From Paenibacillus apiarius (GTDB lineage: Bacteria > Bacillota > Bacilli > Paenibacillales > Paenibacillaceae): 64,000 nucleotides of DNA. Position 1 is the first letter of the stretch, and each line of letters opens with the position of its first letter. The stretch is taken from NCBI RefSeq assembly GCF_017052585.1, contig NZ_JAFFHZ010000001.1, forward strand, positions 5,146,001 to 5,210,000, written 5' to 3'. The position numbers and the translations under genes are program-made. Positions 45,337 through 54,539 of the stretch are shown here, in pieces. The notes under the pieces are model-generated. The model was given only the letters and a program-made list of their open reading frames with translations, was not told the origin of the DNA and did no database searches.

Positions 45337-47070
45337 ATGATGAAGCTGTTATTCCGCTTGAAAAACTCCTCCATCTTCATGAAAATGATGGCCGCCTTCA
45401 TGACGGTGCTGCTTCCGCTCATTGCGATTACGTGGCTGATTAACCACAAGGGGGCAGAAAGCATCCAGATGGAAATATCGCGATCGACTATGAACACGAC
45501 CCGCTTCTATCTCGATTCGCTCGAGAAGGAAGCGGAGCGCATCGTGCGGTATTTGCCCAACTATGTCATGGACGGAGATTTACTGGAACTGGCAGCGACG
45601 GGCAGCGACATGACCGATTACGAACGGGCGCAGAAAATATTGGCCATCCAACAGCGGCTCGATTTAATGAAAAATTCGAGTCCGTTCATCAGGGAAGCGA
45701 GAGCCTACATTCCGCTGCTCCAACGAACCATTCTCAGTCTGCAATATGAGACGGCAGTCGACGAGCCAGAATATAAGGCTATGCAGCTCAGTGCCAAGAA
45801 GGATGACGAACCGTTCATTTATTGGCAGAACCGCTTGTTCATCAGCATGCAGTATCCAGCGAATTCCTTCAAGGAGCCGCTGTATGCCGTCAGTGTGGAA
45901 ATGTCCTTGCCCAAAATCAAGGAGGCGCTTGACCAGATCGCCGGATCGCTGGGCGGAACAAGCGTGCTGCTGAATGTAGACCGCGGCTGGGATATTCAGA
46001 GCAATGGAAATTCGGAATTGCTGGAGCAGATAGAAGCTTTTGCGCGGGAGAAGCGGCGCGCAGGAATGGACGAAGGCTACGAAATGGTGCGGCATGGCAG
46101 CGAGAGCTATTTGACCGTGTATAAATACTCTCCGCTATGGAATTCGTACTCGATCACCTCGATTCCGGCATCCACCATTTTGGGGCCGCTTCAGACGTAC
46201 CGGCAATGGTTTTGGTGGGCGTGCGCCCTCGCGATCTGCGTCGGGCTTTTCTTCTCGTATTCGTTGTTCAAGCTCATCTACCGTCCGTTAATGCGGCTGA
46301 TCCATTCGTTTAAAAGAGTGCAGCGGTTCAATCTGCAGCCCATACCGATCGATCGCGGGCCTGATGAGTTCGGTTATCTATATCAAGCCTTTAATGACAC
46401 GATCCAATCGCTGAAGACGTTGATTGAGCAAAATTACGAGCAACAGATCCGCAACCAGAGGTCCGAGCTGAAACGGCTGCAATCGCAAATCAATCCTCAC
46501 TTTTTATATAACTGTTTTTTTGTGCTGTGCCGGTTAATCAAGTCTGAGCATAAGGAGAAGGCCTATCAATTTTGCTTGTACATAGGCGAGTATTTCCAAT
46601 TTATTACAAGGGACGATGAAGACGAGATACCGCTTGAGCTGGAAGTGAAGCATTCCCGCACGTACGTGGATATGCAGTCGATCTGTTACGGAGATCGCAT
46701 TCGCGTCTGGTTCGAAGTAGAGACCCCGCACATTTTCGTTCCGCGCCTTATTCTGCAGCCCATTATTGAGAATGCGTATAAGCATGCGCTCGGCAACATG
46801 CTGTCTGCCGGCGAATTGTGGGTGCATAGCGAACAGAAGGAGAAAGGGTATGTTATTATCGTGGAAGATAACGGTAACAGCATCAGCGATGAAGATTTGG
46901 AGCGGCTGCGCAGCCGGTTAAGGCATTCCGCGGAGCATATCGACGAAACGACGGGACTCATCAATGTGCATCGGCGGATTCAACTCCGTTATGGAACGGA
47001 TCACGGAATTGAGGTAGCTCGTTCCGAGCTTGGCGGACTCAGCGTGCATATACATCTCGGCATGAAGTAA
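45337..47070 (+). CDS. Sensor histidine kinase, YesM type
   Basis: A membrane sensor kinase of 577 residues. It has a first helix at about 16-36, an extracellular sensor region of about 250 residues, a second helix at about 290-312, a HAMP linker, a His_kinase (LytS/YesM) domain with QINPHFLYN and phospho-acceptor His388, and a C-terminal HATPase with the N-box IIENAYKHA. It follows the importer permeases and precedes its response regulator by 13 bases. In this group the kinase often senses the liganded binding protein or the sugar itself and turns on the adjoining importer. AGGGAGA precedes ATG 45337; ATG 45340 is equally possible. Confidence 0.94.
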   Translation: MMKLLFRLKNSSIFMKMMAAFMTVLLPLIAITWLINHKGAESIQMEISRSTMNTTRFYLDSLEKEAERIVRYLPNYVMDGDLLELAATGSDMTDYERAQKILAIQQRLDLMKNSSPFIREARAYIPLLQRTILSLQYETAVDEPEYKAMQLSAKKDDEPFIYWQNRLFISMQYPANSFKEPLYAVSVEMSLPKIKEALDQIAGSLGGTSVLLNVDRGWDIQSNGNSELLEQIEAFAREKRRAGMDEGYEMVRHGSESYLTVYKYSPLWNSYSITSIPASTILGPLQTYRQWFWWACALAICVGLFFSYSLFKLIYRPLMRLIHSFKRVQRFNLQPIPIDRGPDEFGYLYQAFNDTIQSLKTLIEQNYEQQIRNQRSELKRLQSQINPHFLYNCFFVLCRLIKSEHKEKAYQFCLYIGEYFQFITRDDEDEIPLELEVKHSRTYVDMQSICYGDRIRVWFEVETPHIFVPRLILQPIIENAYKHALGNMLSAGELWVHSEQKEKGYVIIVEDNGNSISDEDLERLRSRLRHSAEHIDETTGLINVHRRIQLRYGTDHGIEVARSELGGLSVHIHLGMK

Positions 47071-47083
47071 AGGAGGAACCTGC

Positions 47084-48802
47084 ATGTATCGGCTGCTTAT
47101 CGTCGACGATCTGCCTATTATTGTAGATGGCCTGCTTGAACTGTTCGAACAGACGGAGCATTTGGAGCTCGATATTATGAAAGCGTATTCCGGCGAAGAG
47201 GCGCTGGAGGTGTTGCGGAATTCCAGCGTTGATATCGTCATCTCCGACATCAAGATGCCGGGGCTGGAGGGCATTGAATTGCTGCAAGCAATCAAGGCCC
47301 AGTGGCCGGCCTGCAAGGTCATCTTTTTGACCGGGTACAATGATTTTCATTATATTCAGAGCGTCATCACTTACGGCGGATTCGATTACATCTTGAAAGT
47401 GGAGAGCGATCAGAAAATCATTCGCTCTGTCGAACGGGCGATCGCGAAGCTGGAGGAAGAAGGCGATCAGCGCCTAATGGTTGAACGGGCCAATAACCGT
47501 ATGCGGCAGGCGCTGCCTTTGCTGCAGAAGGAATACGCTTGGGAGCTTCTGCAAGGCAAGCAGGAGACGGCGGGCGAGTTGGCGCGGCATTTGCAGGATT
47601 TTGATATTCCATTGCGCGCGGACCTGCCGGTGCTGCTGCTGCTCGGGCGAGTGGACGCGTGGAAAGACACGTTCACGACGCCGGATAAGGCGCTGCTTAT
47701 TTATGGGGTGCAAAATATTACCGAGGAATATGTAACCCCGTATGTGCGTTGTTATTCATGCGTATACGACACCTCCAAAATTGTCTGGCTCATCCAGCCG
47801 CAAGAGCTCGCGGCAGCAAGTCTTGCCGCGGAGCCGTTTGCATCCTGCGGGATGCGAACGTCAGGCGGACCCGCTTCTGCTTCTGCCGCATGGAGAAAAT
47901 TGTACTCGTGCTTAAGCGGCACGCTGGACACGATTCAACGGACCTGCAAGCAGCTGCTGCAGGTGACCGTATCCTTTGCGCTGAGCAGCGCGCCGACGGA
48001 GTGGCACTCGGTTTCCGATCGTTTTCATATGCTGAAATATTGTTTCGTCTATGGACTTGGCCTATCCAACGAAGTCATTGTGACCGACTCTGACATCTTG
48101 CAGCTGCAAGAGAGCGCAACAGAAGGAGCCGCCAACGATTTTTTTCACCAGACCCGCATTCAGCTGCTCTTGAAATGCCTGGAGAACAACCATCGGGAGG
48201 AATTTTGCAAGCTGTACCTTCATCTAACGAAAATATGGAGCGAGGATTCCCGCGCCTATGAACGAAAAATGGAGCTGTATCACTCCTTGGCGGCCATTTT
48301 CCTGTCGTTCTTAAGCCAAAATGAAGCGTTCAAGCAGAAGGTAATCAAGTCCCTTGACCTGACTCTCCTATACCACAGAGACGATTCGGTATCTTGGCAG
48401 GATTTGAAGCAGTACTTTCTGGAGATGGCCGATTGCTTGTTCGAAGGGCAGGCTGCGCAAGGGGAACGGATGCCGGTTGAATGGGTCCAAAAAGTGCACC
48501 GCTACATCGAGGAAAATGTGTCAACCGATATTTCGTTGTGCGCCATCGCAGATTATGTCGGGTTGAATCCATCTTATTTTTCCAGGCTGTATAAGCAAAT
48601 GACGGGGATCGGGCTATCCGACTATATTAACGATTATCGGAACTTGCAAGCCAAGAAGTGGCTGCTGAACAGTTCCATGAAGGTCAATGAAATCGCCGCT
48701 GCGCTAGGCTATAATTCTGCGCTGGCATTTATCCGGTTTTTCAAAAAGCAAAATCAAACGACTCCGCAAGAATACCGGATGCAGCGTCAATCTACTGGAT
48801 GA
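47084..48802 (+). CDS. AraC-type response regulator, YesN type
   Basis: The 572-residue partner of the upstream kinase. An N-terminal receiver domain (about 1-120) has the acidic pair Asp8/Asp9, phospho-acceptor Asp55 in ISDIKMPG, and a conserved Thr in FLTGYND. A long central region without a named motif links to a C-terminal AraC/XylS DNA-binding domain (about 466-568) with two helix-turn-helix units, the second reading MKVNEIAAALGYNS. It probably activates the 41.7 kb importer genes. AGGAGG lies 7 bases before the ATG. Identity as family is sure; its regulon is inferred from position. Confidence 0.95.
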   Translation: MYRLLIVDDLPIIVDGLLELFEQTEHLELDIMKAYSGEEALEVLRNSSVDIVISDIKMPGLEGIELLQAIKAQWPACKVIFLTGYNDFHYIQSVITYGGFDYILKVESDQKIIRSVERAIAKLEEEGDQRLMVERANNRMRQALPLLQKEYAWELLQGKQETAGELARHLQDFDIPLRADLPVLLLLGRVDAWKDTFTTPDKALLIYGVQNITEEYVTPYVRCYSCVYDTSKIVWLIQPQELAAASLAAEPFASCGMRTSGGPASASAAWRKLYSCLSGTLDTIQRTCKQLLQVTVSFALSSAPTEWHSVSDRFHMLKYCFVYGLGLSNEVIVTDSDILQLQESATEGAANDFFHQTRIQLLLKCLENNHREEFCKLYLHLTKIWSEDSRAYERKMELYHSLAAIFLSFLSQNEAFKQKVIKSLDLTLLYHRDDSVSWQDLKQYFLEMADCLFEGQAAQGERMPVEWVQKVHRYIEENVSTDISLCAIADYVGLNPSYFSRLYKQMTGIGLSDYINDYRNLQAKKWLLNSSMKVNEIAAALGYNSALAFIRFFKKQNQTTPQEYRMQRQSTG

Positions 48803-48978
48803 ATGCCAATGAAACCTAGCACTGGCGAGATTTGAGCCGCTTCAATTGGACAGAATCCAATGTGCTGGCAAGGAGACACGTTCATGCCCTCAGGCCTATT
48901 CTCTTATTCATTTACTATTTATGGATACATCAGGGAAGATTGACAACGAGTTCCTATCTTGATACAGTATGAACAACG

Positions 48979-49010
48979 AGGCATTTCGCCCCATACAGGG
49001 CGAGATGCCT
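48979..49010 (+). terminator. Hairpin after the two-component genes
   Basis: A 13-bp stem (48979-48991 with 48998-49010, one T-G wobble) and 6-base loop, followed by a weak T-containing tail. A terminator for the importer/two-component unit is likely. The 264-base gap holds nothing else recognisable. Confidence 0.55.
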
Positions 49011-49066
49011 TCGTGCATATTTGTGACTTTTTACATTTAATGGTCAACTGAGGAAGGAATGATGCA

Positions 49067-49273
49067 ATGATTCAGGTGAAGGAGTTTTTAGATTTAGGCA
49101 CCGCTTCGGCGGAGAAGAAGGCCAATGAATTTTTGGCCACGCTACAAGACGAGCAAGTCATTGAAATTAAGTATTCGGCCGGATATCGCTCGAATCGCGA
49201 TATATCCGAGCAAAGAAGTTGCATATTGGTCATTTATCGCACCAACGACCATACTGGCATGCATGAGCCCTAG
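49067..49273 (+). CDS. Cse60-like sporulation protein
   Basis: A 68-residue cytoplasmic protein with the pattern MIQVKxFLD...EKKANEFL...VIEIKYSAGY...CILVIYR, which matches the small sporulation protein family Cse60 (made in the mother cell under SigE in Bacillus subtilis). A GGAAGG ribosome site precedes ATG 49067. The biochemical role is unknown. No SigE promoter was confirmed by eye. Length and pattern fit the family well. Confidence 0.75.
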   Translation: MIQVKEFLDLGTASAEKKANEFLATLQDEQVIEIKYSAGYRSNRDISEQRSCILVIYRTNDHTGMHEP

Positions 49274-49312
49274 TGAGGGCAATCCATTGATGACATAAAG
49301 GAGTTAATTGAT

Positions 49313-49612
49313 ATGACACCTATTTTTGCAGCGGCAACCAGAACGAATGAGAAGCGCTCCGCCTTGCGGGAGCTGCGCAGCGAGGGCAGAACCCCGTGCG
49401 TTATTCTCGATAAGGGAACGAGCACCATGATTCATATCGACACGAAGGAATTTACAAAATGGGTCAGAGACGGACTTAGCAAAAAGCTGGAGCTGAGCAT
49501 TGACGGGGCGGACAGCGTGTCCGTAGAAGTGAAGGCCATTCAGCGCCATCCGGTTACGAATGAAATTATCCATGTCGATCTGCTTGCGGACGGCGTGGCT
49601 GCCACTGCCTAG
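49313..49612 (+). CDS. Short ribosomal protein L25-like protein
   Basis: A 99-residue protein with the 5S rRNA-binding domain of L25/Ctc: ALRELRSEGRTPCVI near the start and VEVKAIQRHPVTNEIIHVDLL near the end. Bacilli usually carry a Ctc form of about 200 residues with a C-terminal TL5 domain; this copy has only the Escherichia coli-like N-terminal domain. It may be a stress or alternative-ribosome paralogue, or the only L25; the window cannot tell. AAGGAG lies about 9 bases before the ATG. It sits 39 bases after the Cse60-like gene and ends at a terminator. Confidence 0.85.
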   Translation: MTPIFAAATRTNEKRSALRELRSEGRTPCVILDKGTSTMIHIDTKEFTKWVRDGLSKKLELSIDGADSVSVEVKAIQRHPVTNEIIHVDLLADGVAATA

Positions 49613-49670
49613 AGGCAGAACATGCTCATGATAATCGGGGAGCAATCATAAACCTTACTATATGGAAAGA

Positions 49671-49705
49671 AGAAGTCAGGGGAACAATGCCTCTGGCTTC
49701 TTTTT
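49671..49705 (+). terminator. Intrinsic terminator after the L25-like gene
   Basis: A 12-base stem with G-T wobbles (49671-49682 with 49690-49701), a 7-base loop and a T run. Confidence 0.88.
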
Positions 49706-49826
49706 GAGTTGCGGTTCAGCTTCACGTATGGAAATTGCAAAAAAGTTTTATAAGAATGCCGAATGGCAAACCATTTTGATGTAAAATATGATATATAACG
49801 TAAATAGGAAACAATCGAGGTGTAGC

Positions 49827-50573
49827 ATGATTATTTTGAAGAGCAAGCAAGAGATTATGGAAATGCAGAAATCCGGACAACTGCTGGCCCAATGCCACGC
49901 AGAAATTAAAAACTTGATCAAACCCGGCGTGACCACACATGACATCGATCAATTCGTTGAGAAATATCTGGAGCAGCATGGCGCGACACCTGAACAAAAA
50001 GGCTATCACGGTTATCCTTTCGCGACTTGCGCGTCCGTCAATGACGTTATCTGCCATGGGTTCCCGAACAAGGAGCCCCTGAAGGAAGGGGATATCGTTA
50101 CGATTGATATGGTCGTCAATCTCAATGGGGCACTGTCCGACTCGGCATGGAGCTATCGGGTAGGCGAGGTGTCGGAAGAGGCCGACCGATTGCTGAAGGT
50201 GACGGAAGAATGCCTTTACCTGGGTATCGAGCAGGCCGTTGTAGGCAACCGGATCGGTGACATCGGTTACGCCATTCAACATCACGCCGAGCCGCTCGGC
50301 TATTCTGTCGTAAGAGACTTCATCGGACATGGCATCGGAAAAAGCATGCACGAGGAGCCGCAAGTCCCTCATTACGGCATTCGCAATCGCGGTGTAAGAT
50401 TGAAGGAGGGCATGGTCATTACGATTGAACCGATGCTGAACACGGGAGCGTATCAAGTGAAGCTGGACAGCGACGGCTGGACCGCTCGAACGGCGGACGG
50501 CAGCCTGTCTGCTCAATACGAGCATACGCTTGCCATTACAGAGGATGGTCCGCTCATTTTAACTAAGCTGTAG
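49827..50573 (+). CDS. map: Type I methionine aminopeptidase
   Basis: A dinuclear metalloprotease that removes the initiator methionine from nascent proteins in the cytoplasm. The 248 residues contain all five metal ligands: Asp94, Asp105, His168 (in GHGIG), Glu201 (in TIEPM) and Glu232 (in YEHT). I chose ATG 49827, with GAGGTG close upstream, over the upstream in-frame ATG at 49788 that has no ribosome site. It stands alone between two terminators rather than in the ribosomal protein operon, so it is probably the second Map copy (YflG-like). Confidence 0.94.
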   Translation: MIILKSKQEIMEMQKSGQLLAQCHAEIKNLIKPGVTTHDIDQFVEKYLEQHGATPEQKGYHGYPFATCASVNDVICHGFPNKEPLKEGDIVTIDMVVNLNGALSDSAWSYRVGEVSEEADRLLKVTEECLYLGIEQAVVGNRIGDIGYAIQHHAEPLGYSVVRDFIGHGIGKSMHEEPQVPHYGIRNRGVRLKEGMVITIEPMLNTGAYQVKLDSDGWTARTADGSLSAQYEHTLAITEDGPLILTKL

Positions 50574-50618
50574 AAGGCAGATAATCTATTATATTGAACA
50601 ACAAGCTTTGCATGAACC

Positions 50619-50661
50619 ATGCGCTCCCTAGAACGGTGTTCCGTGGCGGGAGCGCATTTTT
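50619..50661 (+). terminator. Intrinsic terminator after map
   Basis: A 10-bp stem (50619-50628 with 50648-50657), a loop that can form a small inner hairpin, and a T run. Confidence 0.9.
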
Positions 50662-50854
50662 GTTGAGCCGCTTATCCCAATCCTGCAAATGAAGAAGGAA
50701 ATCCAAAAATCAAGTAAGATAATCCAATGAATTGCAAGCGACAATGGGTATAATGGCAATATACCAATCAGGTGTTCTCGATCAAGGTGTGTCGAATTCG
50801 ATTTTTGCATTTTGATTCAACCAAGAGAGAAGCAGATAAAGAGGTGTCGAGGAT

Positions 50855-52132
50855 ATGAGTGTGAAGGCAATCTTGCTGGGAGCCGGGGTGCGCGGGGCGG
50901 AAGTGTACGCGAAGCATGCATTGCAATACCCGGAAGAGCTGCAGTTTGTAGCCGTTGCCGAACCGGATGGGGAAAGACGGGCTTCATTCGCGCGGGAGTA
51001 CAATATTCCGGGCGAACATGCATATGCGGACTGGAAAGAAGTATTTCAACAGCCGCGCTTTGCGGATGCCGTATTCATTTGCACACAGGATCGGATGCAT
51101 TACGACGCTGCGATGACAGCGCTTGAAAAAGGGTACCATGTCTTGCTTGAAAAGCCAATCTCGCCATCGCCGATCGAGTGCGTGGAGATCGAGGAGGCTG
51201 CGCTGCGGCACCGCCGTATTTTAACGATATGCTACGTTCTCCGCTATACGCCGTTCTGGTCCACGATTAAGCAGATTATTGATCGGGGCGATATCGGCAA
51301 GGTCGTAAATATCCAATTAAACGAAAATGTGGGCTTCGCCCATATGGCACACAGCTATGTGCGCGGCAACTGGCGCAGCGCCGAGCATTCCAGCCCGATC
51401 ATACTTGCGAAGTCGTGCCACGATTTAGATATGATTTTGTGGCTGATGGCTCAAGATTGCAAGCGGTTAACTTCATTCGGCTCTCTCTTTCAATTCAAGA
51501 AGGAAAATATGCCGGAGGGGGCAACCGAGCATTGCACAGACGGTTGTCCGCATGTCGAGGACTGCTGTTATTCCGACCTGCGTTACTATTTGGGAGAAGG
51601 ACGCCGGCGCGCGCTTCATTTCTCGACGGATCTATCGGATGAAAGCATTCGCGAAACGGTGGGCCATACGCCATATGGACGCTGTGTCTACCGATGTGAC
51701 AATGATGTCGTCGATCACCAAGTGGTCAATATGGAATTCGAAAATGGAGCGACGGCCTCGTTCACCTTGTCGGCTTTTACCCATGATAGCTCGCGTTCGG
51801 TGCAGATTTCGGGTACACGCGGTGAAATTCGAGGGAACATGCAGCAGCAATCATTTACGGTCTTTGATTTTGCAAGCAACCGTTCTCAAGAAATAAAGGT
51901 GCATGATGGAGGAAGCGAGGGTTGCAGCATTATGCTGAGCGAGTTCTGCCATCTGGTCAAATACCCGAATGATCCGTATGCGCAAGCTTCGTTGCGCGGT
52001 TCGGTGCAGAGCCATATGATGTCCTTTGCCGCAGAGGAATCCAGGTTGCATCATGGCAAGCCGATAGAGATATCGGAAATTACGCAGCGTTACAGACGGT
52101 TTTCCGGCTGTGAAGCGGTTGGTTCATGTTAA
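50855..52132 (+). CDS. Gfo/Idh/MocA family oxidoreductase
   Basis: An NAD(P)-dependent sugar or polyol dehydrogenase of 425 residues. The N-terminal Rossmann fold starts with GAGVRG (about 9-14), followed by the family's EKPIS motif near 103-107 and a KSCHDLD segment near 186-192, which carries the catalytic His/Asp region. An unusual cysteine cluster, Cys227, Cys231, Cys237 and Cys238, lies in the C-terminal domain; related Gfo/Idh subfamilies have a similar C-x3-C-x5-C motif that may bind a metal. GAGGTGTCGAGG precedes the ATG. It appears monocistronic; the substrate is unknown. Confidence 0.9.
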   Translation: MSVKAILLGAGVRGAEVYAKHALQYPEELQFVAVAEPDGERRASFAREYNIPGEHAYADWKEVFQQPRFADAVFICTQDRMHYDAAMTALEKGYHVLLEKPISPSPIECVEIEEAALRHRRILTICYVLRYTPFWSTIKQIIDRGDIGKVVNIQLNENVGFAHMAHSYVRGNWRSAEHSSPIILAKSCHDLDMILWLMAQDCKRLTSFGSLFQFKKENMPEGATEHCTDGCPHVEDCCYSDLRYYLGEGRRRALHFSTDLSDESIRETVGHTPYGRCVYRCDNDVVDHQVVNMEFENGATASFTLSAFTHDSSRSVQISGTRGEIRGNMQQQSFTVFDFASNRSQEIKVHDGGSEGCSIMLSEFCHLVKYPNDPYAQASLRGSVQSHMMSFAAEESRLHHGKPIEISEITQRYRRFSGCEAVGSC

Positions 52133-52577
52133 TGGCATTGGAATTGGAGTTGTTTTTGAAGCCTGGAGAAGTGGAGTTGCTCACGCGAACCGTCGCCTGC
52201 GATAAATCGCCCGCTTCAGGCTTTGGCATCAGGAACGCGGAGATAGCTTACCTCTATCCGGGCAGGGACGTCAGGCGGTTTGCTGATCGTAGCTCGAAGA
52301 AGAGTTAGCGCTATCTCCTCCTCATCACTTCCCCCACGCTATGTCCAGCACCATCGTGCAGATGGAATAATGACCAATTTAATTTACATGTGGCGCTCCC
52401 TGATCGGCAAGCGCGTGATAACCCCATTCCGATTGGCAATGCAAGCATAAAGGAATTTGCCTAGAGATGAAGAAAGTTACTACATTACGCATTCGGCTAT
52501 TGAGCAAAGCGATTGAGGAATGGCAGCAGCGCGTCTTGGGAGGGGAACAGCTCATTCGAGTACTGGGAGGTCATGTT
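52133..52577 (+). other. Gap without a supported gene
   Basis: 445 bases between the oxidoreductase and the kinase. A 60-codon frame (52126-52308, MLMALELEL...) overlaps the oxidoreductase stop by 7 bases but has no ribosome site and no family resemblance I recognise. The frame 52467-52577 could extend the kinase upstream, but the better ribosome site is at 52565. No clear terminator or promoter is seen. Confidence 0.4.
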
Positions 52578-53141
52578 ATGAAACCAAATCAACCTAATGT
52601 TCAAGATAGTCCGAGCCTCATTCTCATTACGGGGATTATGGCATCTGGAAAATCAACGGTCGCGCAGCTATTGGCGGAACGATTCACGAGAGGAGTTCAT
52701 CTGCGCGGTGACGCATTCCGCCGCATGATTGTGAGCGGACGCGAGGAGATGCTGCCCGATGCTTCTGCAGAAGCGGTTCGGCAGTTGCATTTGCGGTACC
52801 GCTTGGCGGCAGCCGCTTCGGATGCGTATGTGGAAGCCGGGTTCAACACGGTCGTGCAGGATGTAATTGTGGGGGCCGAAGTCAACACATTCCTTGAATT
52901 CGTCACTACCCGCCCTCTTTATATGATCGTGCTCTGTCCGCGCGCAGACATTGTAGCGGCCCGCGAAGCGGCCCGGAACAAGCAGGGCTACGGTATATGG
53001 ACGGTATCGGAGCTGGATTATACTCTTCGTAATGAAACGCCGCGAGTCGGCATGTGGCTCGACTCTTCCGATCTGACTCCGGAGGAAACGGTTGATGAAA
53101 TATGGCGGAGGGCATGGACAGAGGCGCTAGTTTTGCCGTAG
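52578..53141 (+). CDS. P-loop kinase/phosphotransferase-like protein (AAA_33 type)
   Basis: A 187-residue cytoplasmic nucleotide-binding protein with a Walker A motif GIMASGKST at about residues 19-27 and a hydrophobic strand ending in LCPRAD after about 115, as in zeta-toxin/chloramphenicol phosphotransferase-like kinases. Start ATG 52578 is preceded by GGGAGGT at ideal spacing; an upstream ATG at 52467 would add 37 residues of low conservation before the P-loop. The substrate is unknown. It is followed by a small DUF4177 gene after an 83-base gap that contains an 8-bp inverted repeat. Confidence 0.82.
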   Translation: MKPNQPNVQDSPSLILITGIMASGKSTVAQLLAERFTRGVHLRGDAFRRMIVSGREEMLPDASAEAVRQLHLRYRLAAAASDAYVEAGFNTVVQDVIVGAEVNTFLEFVTTRPLYMIVLCPRADIVAAREAARNKQGYGIWTVSELDYTLRNETPRVGMWLDSSDLTPEETVDEIWRRAWTEALVLP

Positions 53142-53224
53142 CCTTATAGTAGTTCCCTTTTGGAATAGTGATAAATAGATGCTTAGAGGCTTATTCGTAA
53201 TAAGCATCGTTAAGGAAAGGATGA

Positions 53225-53428
53225 ATGGCAGTGGAACAATGGGAATACAAGACACTGAAAATTAAGGCAGGAGGCTTTCTCGGCGGCAAGGTAGACGAAA
53301 AAGCGTTCGAAGAGGAGCTGAATCAGCTTGGCTTGGATGGCTGGGAGTTGGTATCCTGCTTCGATACGAGTCTCTCGGGCCAGACGACGGATGTCATCTC
53401 GGTATTCAAAAGGAGGAAGAAAATGTGA
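53225..53428 (+). CDS. DUF4177 family small protein
   Basis: A 67-residue protein with WEYKTLKI near the start and LGLDGWELVS in the middle, the hallmark of DUF4177. Function unknown. AAGGAAAGG lies just upstream of ATG 53225. Its stop overlaps the next gene's GTG start (53425-53428), and its 3' end carries that gene's AGGAGG, so the two are translationally coupled. Confidence 0.85.
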   Translation: MAVEQWEYKTLKIKAGGFLGGKVDEKAFEEELNQLGLDGWELVSCFDTSLSGQTTDVISVFKRRKKM

Positions 53429-53973
53429 CGCTGTTCACTGCCGATAAGCTCCATGTCAGACTGCTCCGTGACAGCGACGCTCCCCTGCTAGTCACGTGGC
53501 TGTCGGATCCGGAAGTGCTGCGTTATTATGAAGGCCGGGATCGGGCGCATGATCTCGCGATGGTCCGGAAGCATTTCTATGGGCGCTCTGGAGACATTAC
53601 TCCTTGCATCGTGGAATACGGTGATACGGCCATCGGGTACATTCAATATTACACGCTCGCGGAAGATGAGCTTCGGGAGTATGGCTATGAAGGATTTGCG
53701 GGACGTATTTTTGGAATGGATCAATTTATCGGGGCAACGGAGTATTGGAACAAAGGGATCGGCACCGGGCTGGTTCAAGCCATGGCACGTTATCTCTTAA
53801 CGGAACATCAGGCGGGCAAAATCGTCATGGATCCGCAAACGTGGAATGAGCGCGCGCTTAAAGTGTATGAGAAGTGCGGATTTCATAAGGTCAAGTTGCT
53901 GCCGCAGCATGAATATCACGAAGGTGAAATGCGGGATTGCTGGCTCATTGAATACGAAGCAAAGCTTGCATGA
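53425..53973 (+). CDS. GNAT acetyltransferase, AAC(6')-like
   Basis: A 182-residue acetyl-CoA-dependent acetyltransferase resembling aminoglycoside 6'-N-acetyltransferases: WLSDPEVLRYYEGRD near the N-terminus, the acetyl-CoA loop WNKGIGTGLV, and the closing NERALKVYEKCGF segment. The start is GTG 53425, 8 bases after AGGAGG and overlapping the previous stop. Aminoglycoside acetylation is plausible, but many chromosomal relatives have other substrates, so resistance should not be assumed. Confidence 0.87.
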   Translation: MTLFTADKLHVRLLRDSDAPLLVTWLSDPEVLRYYEGRDRAHDLAMVRKHFYGRSGDITPCIVEYGDTAIGYIQYYTLAEDELREYGYEGFAGRIFGMDQFIGATEYWNKGIGTGLVQAMARYLLTEHQAGKIVMDPQTWNERALKVYEKCGFHKVKLLPQHEYHEGEMRDCWLIEYEAKLA

Positions 53974-54011
53974 AAATGTCGGCATGCCATACAACGTGAA
54001 CAGGAGGACGT

Positions 54012-54539
54012 ATGTTCTATCATTTCAGCGAGGAACCGGATATCAAAATATTCAAGCCGCGGCCGCCGGCTTCGTTTCCGCAATATCCGCCTATGGTATT
54101 CGCGATTGACGAGGCTAACGCCGTGCATTACTTTTTCCCAAGAGACTGTCCCCGGGTCATCTATTGGAAAGCGTCGTGGACGACAGAAGAAGATCGCAAT
54201 CTCTTCTTCGCGAATACGACTGTAGACAAAATTATCGCCGTCGAAAATCGGTGGCTGGAGCGAATCCGCAATACGAAGCTATATGTGTATACGTTTCCCG
54301 CGGAGACGTTTCAATTGTTCGAAGAAGCCAAAACAGCCGGATATTATGTGTCCACGGAGGTGGTCGCCCCTATACAGGTCGAGCCCGTCGGCGATTTGCT
54401 TGAGCGGATAACGAGTCAACATGTAGAATTGCGGTTCACCCCGGATTTGCATCCCATTCGGGATAGCGTTGCCGCTTCCACGCTGGATTTTTCCATTATT
54501 CGATTCAAGCATGCAGCGCAAGCTGGCTCAACTCAATGA
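54012..54539 (+). CDS. DUF6886-like protein
   Basis: A 175-residue protein that begins MFYHFSEEPDIKIFKPR and contains a PMVFAIDE segment, the pattern of an uncharacterised family (DUF6886) frequent in Bacillota. No signal peptide or membrane segment. AGGAGG precedes ATG 54012. It follows the acetyltransferase by 38 bases and may share its transcript. Function unknown. Confidence 0.75.
   Translation: MFYHFSEEPDIKIFKPRPPASFPQYPPMVFAIDEANAVHYFFPRDCPRVIYWKASWTTEEDRNLFFANTTVDKIIAVENRWLERIRNTKLYVYTFPAETFQLFEEAKTAGYYVSTEVVAPIQVEPVGDLLERITSQHVELRFTPDLHPIRDSVAASTLDFSIIRFKHAAQAGSTQ

Noticed and set aside
52126-52308. 60-codon frame after the oxidoreductase
   Set aside because: No ribosome site and no recognisable relatives; kept only as a note in the gap entry.
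53425-53973. Calling the GNAT gene a true aminoglycoside resistance gene
   Set aside because: Similarity is at family level only; the residues that set substrate choice cannot be judged by eye.
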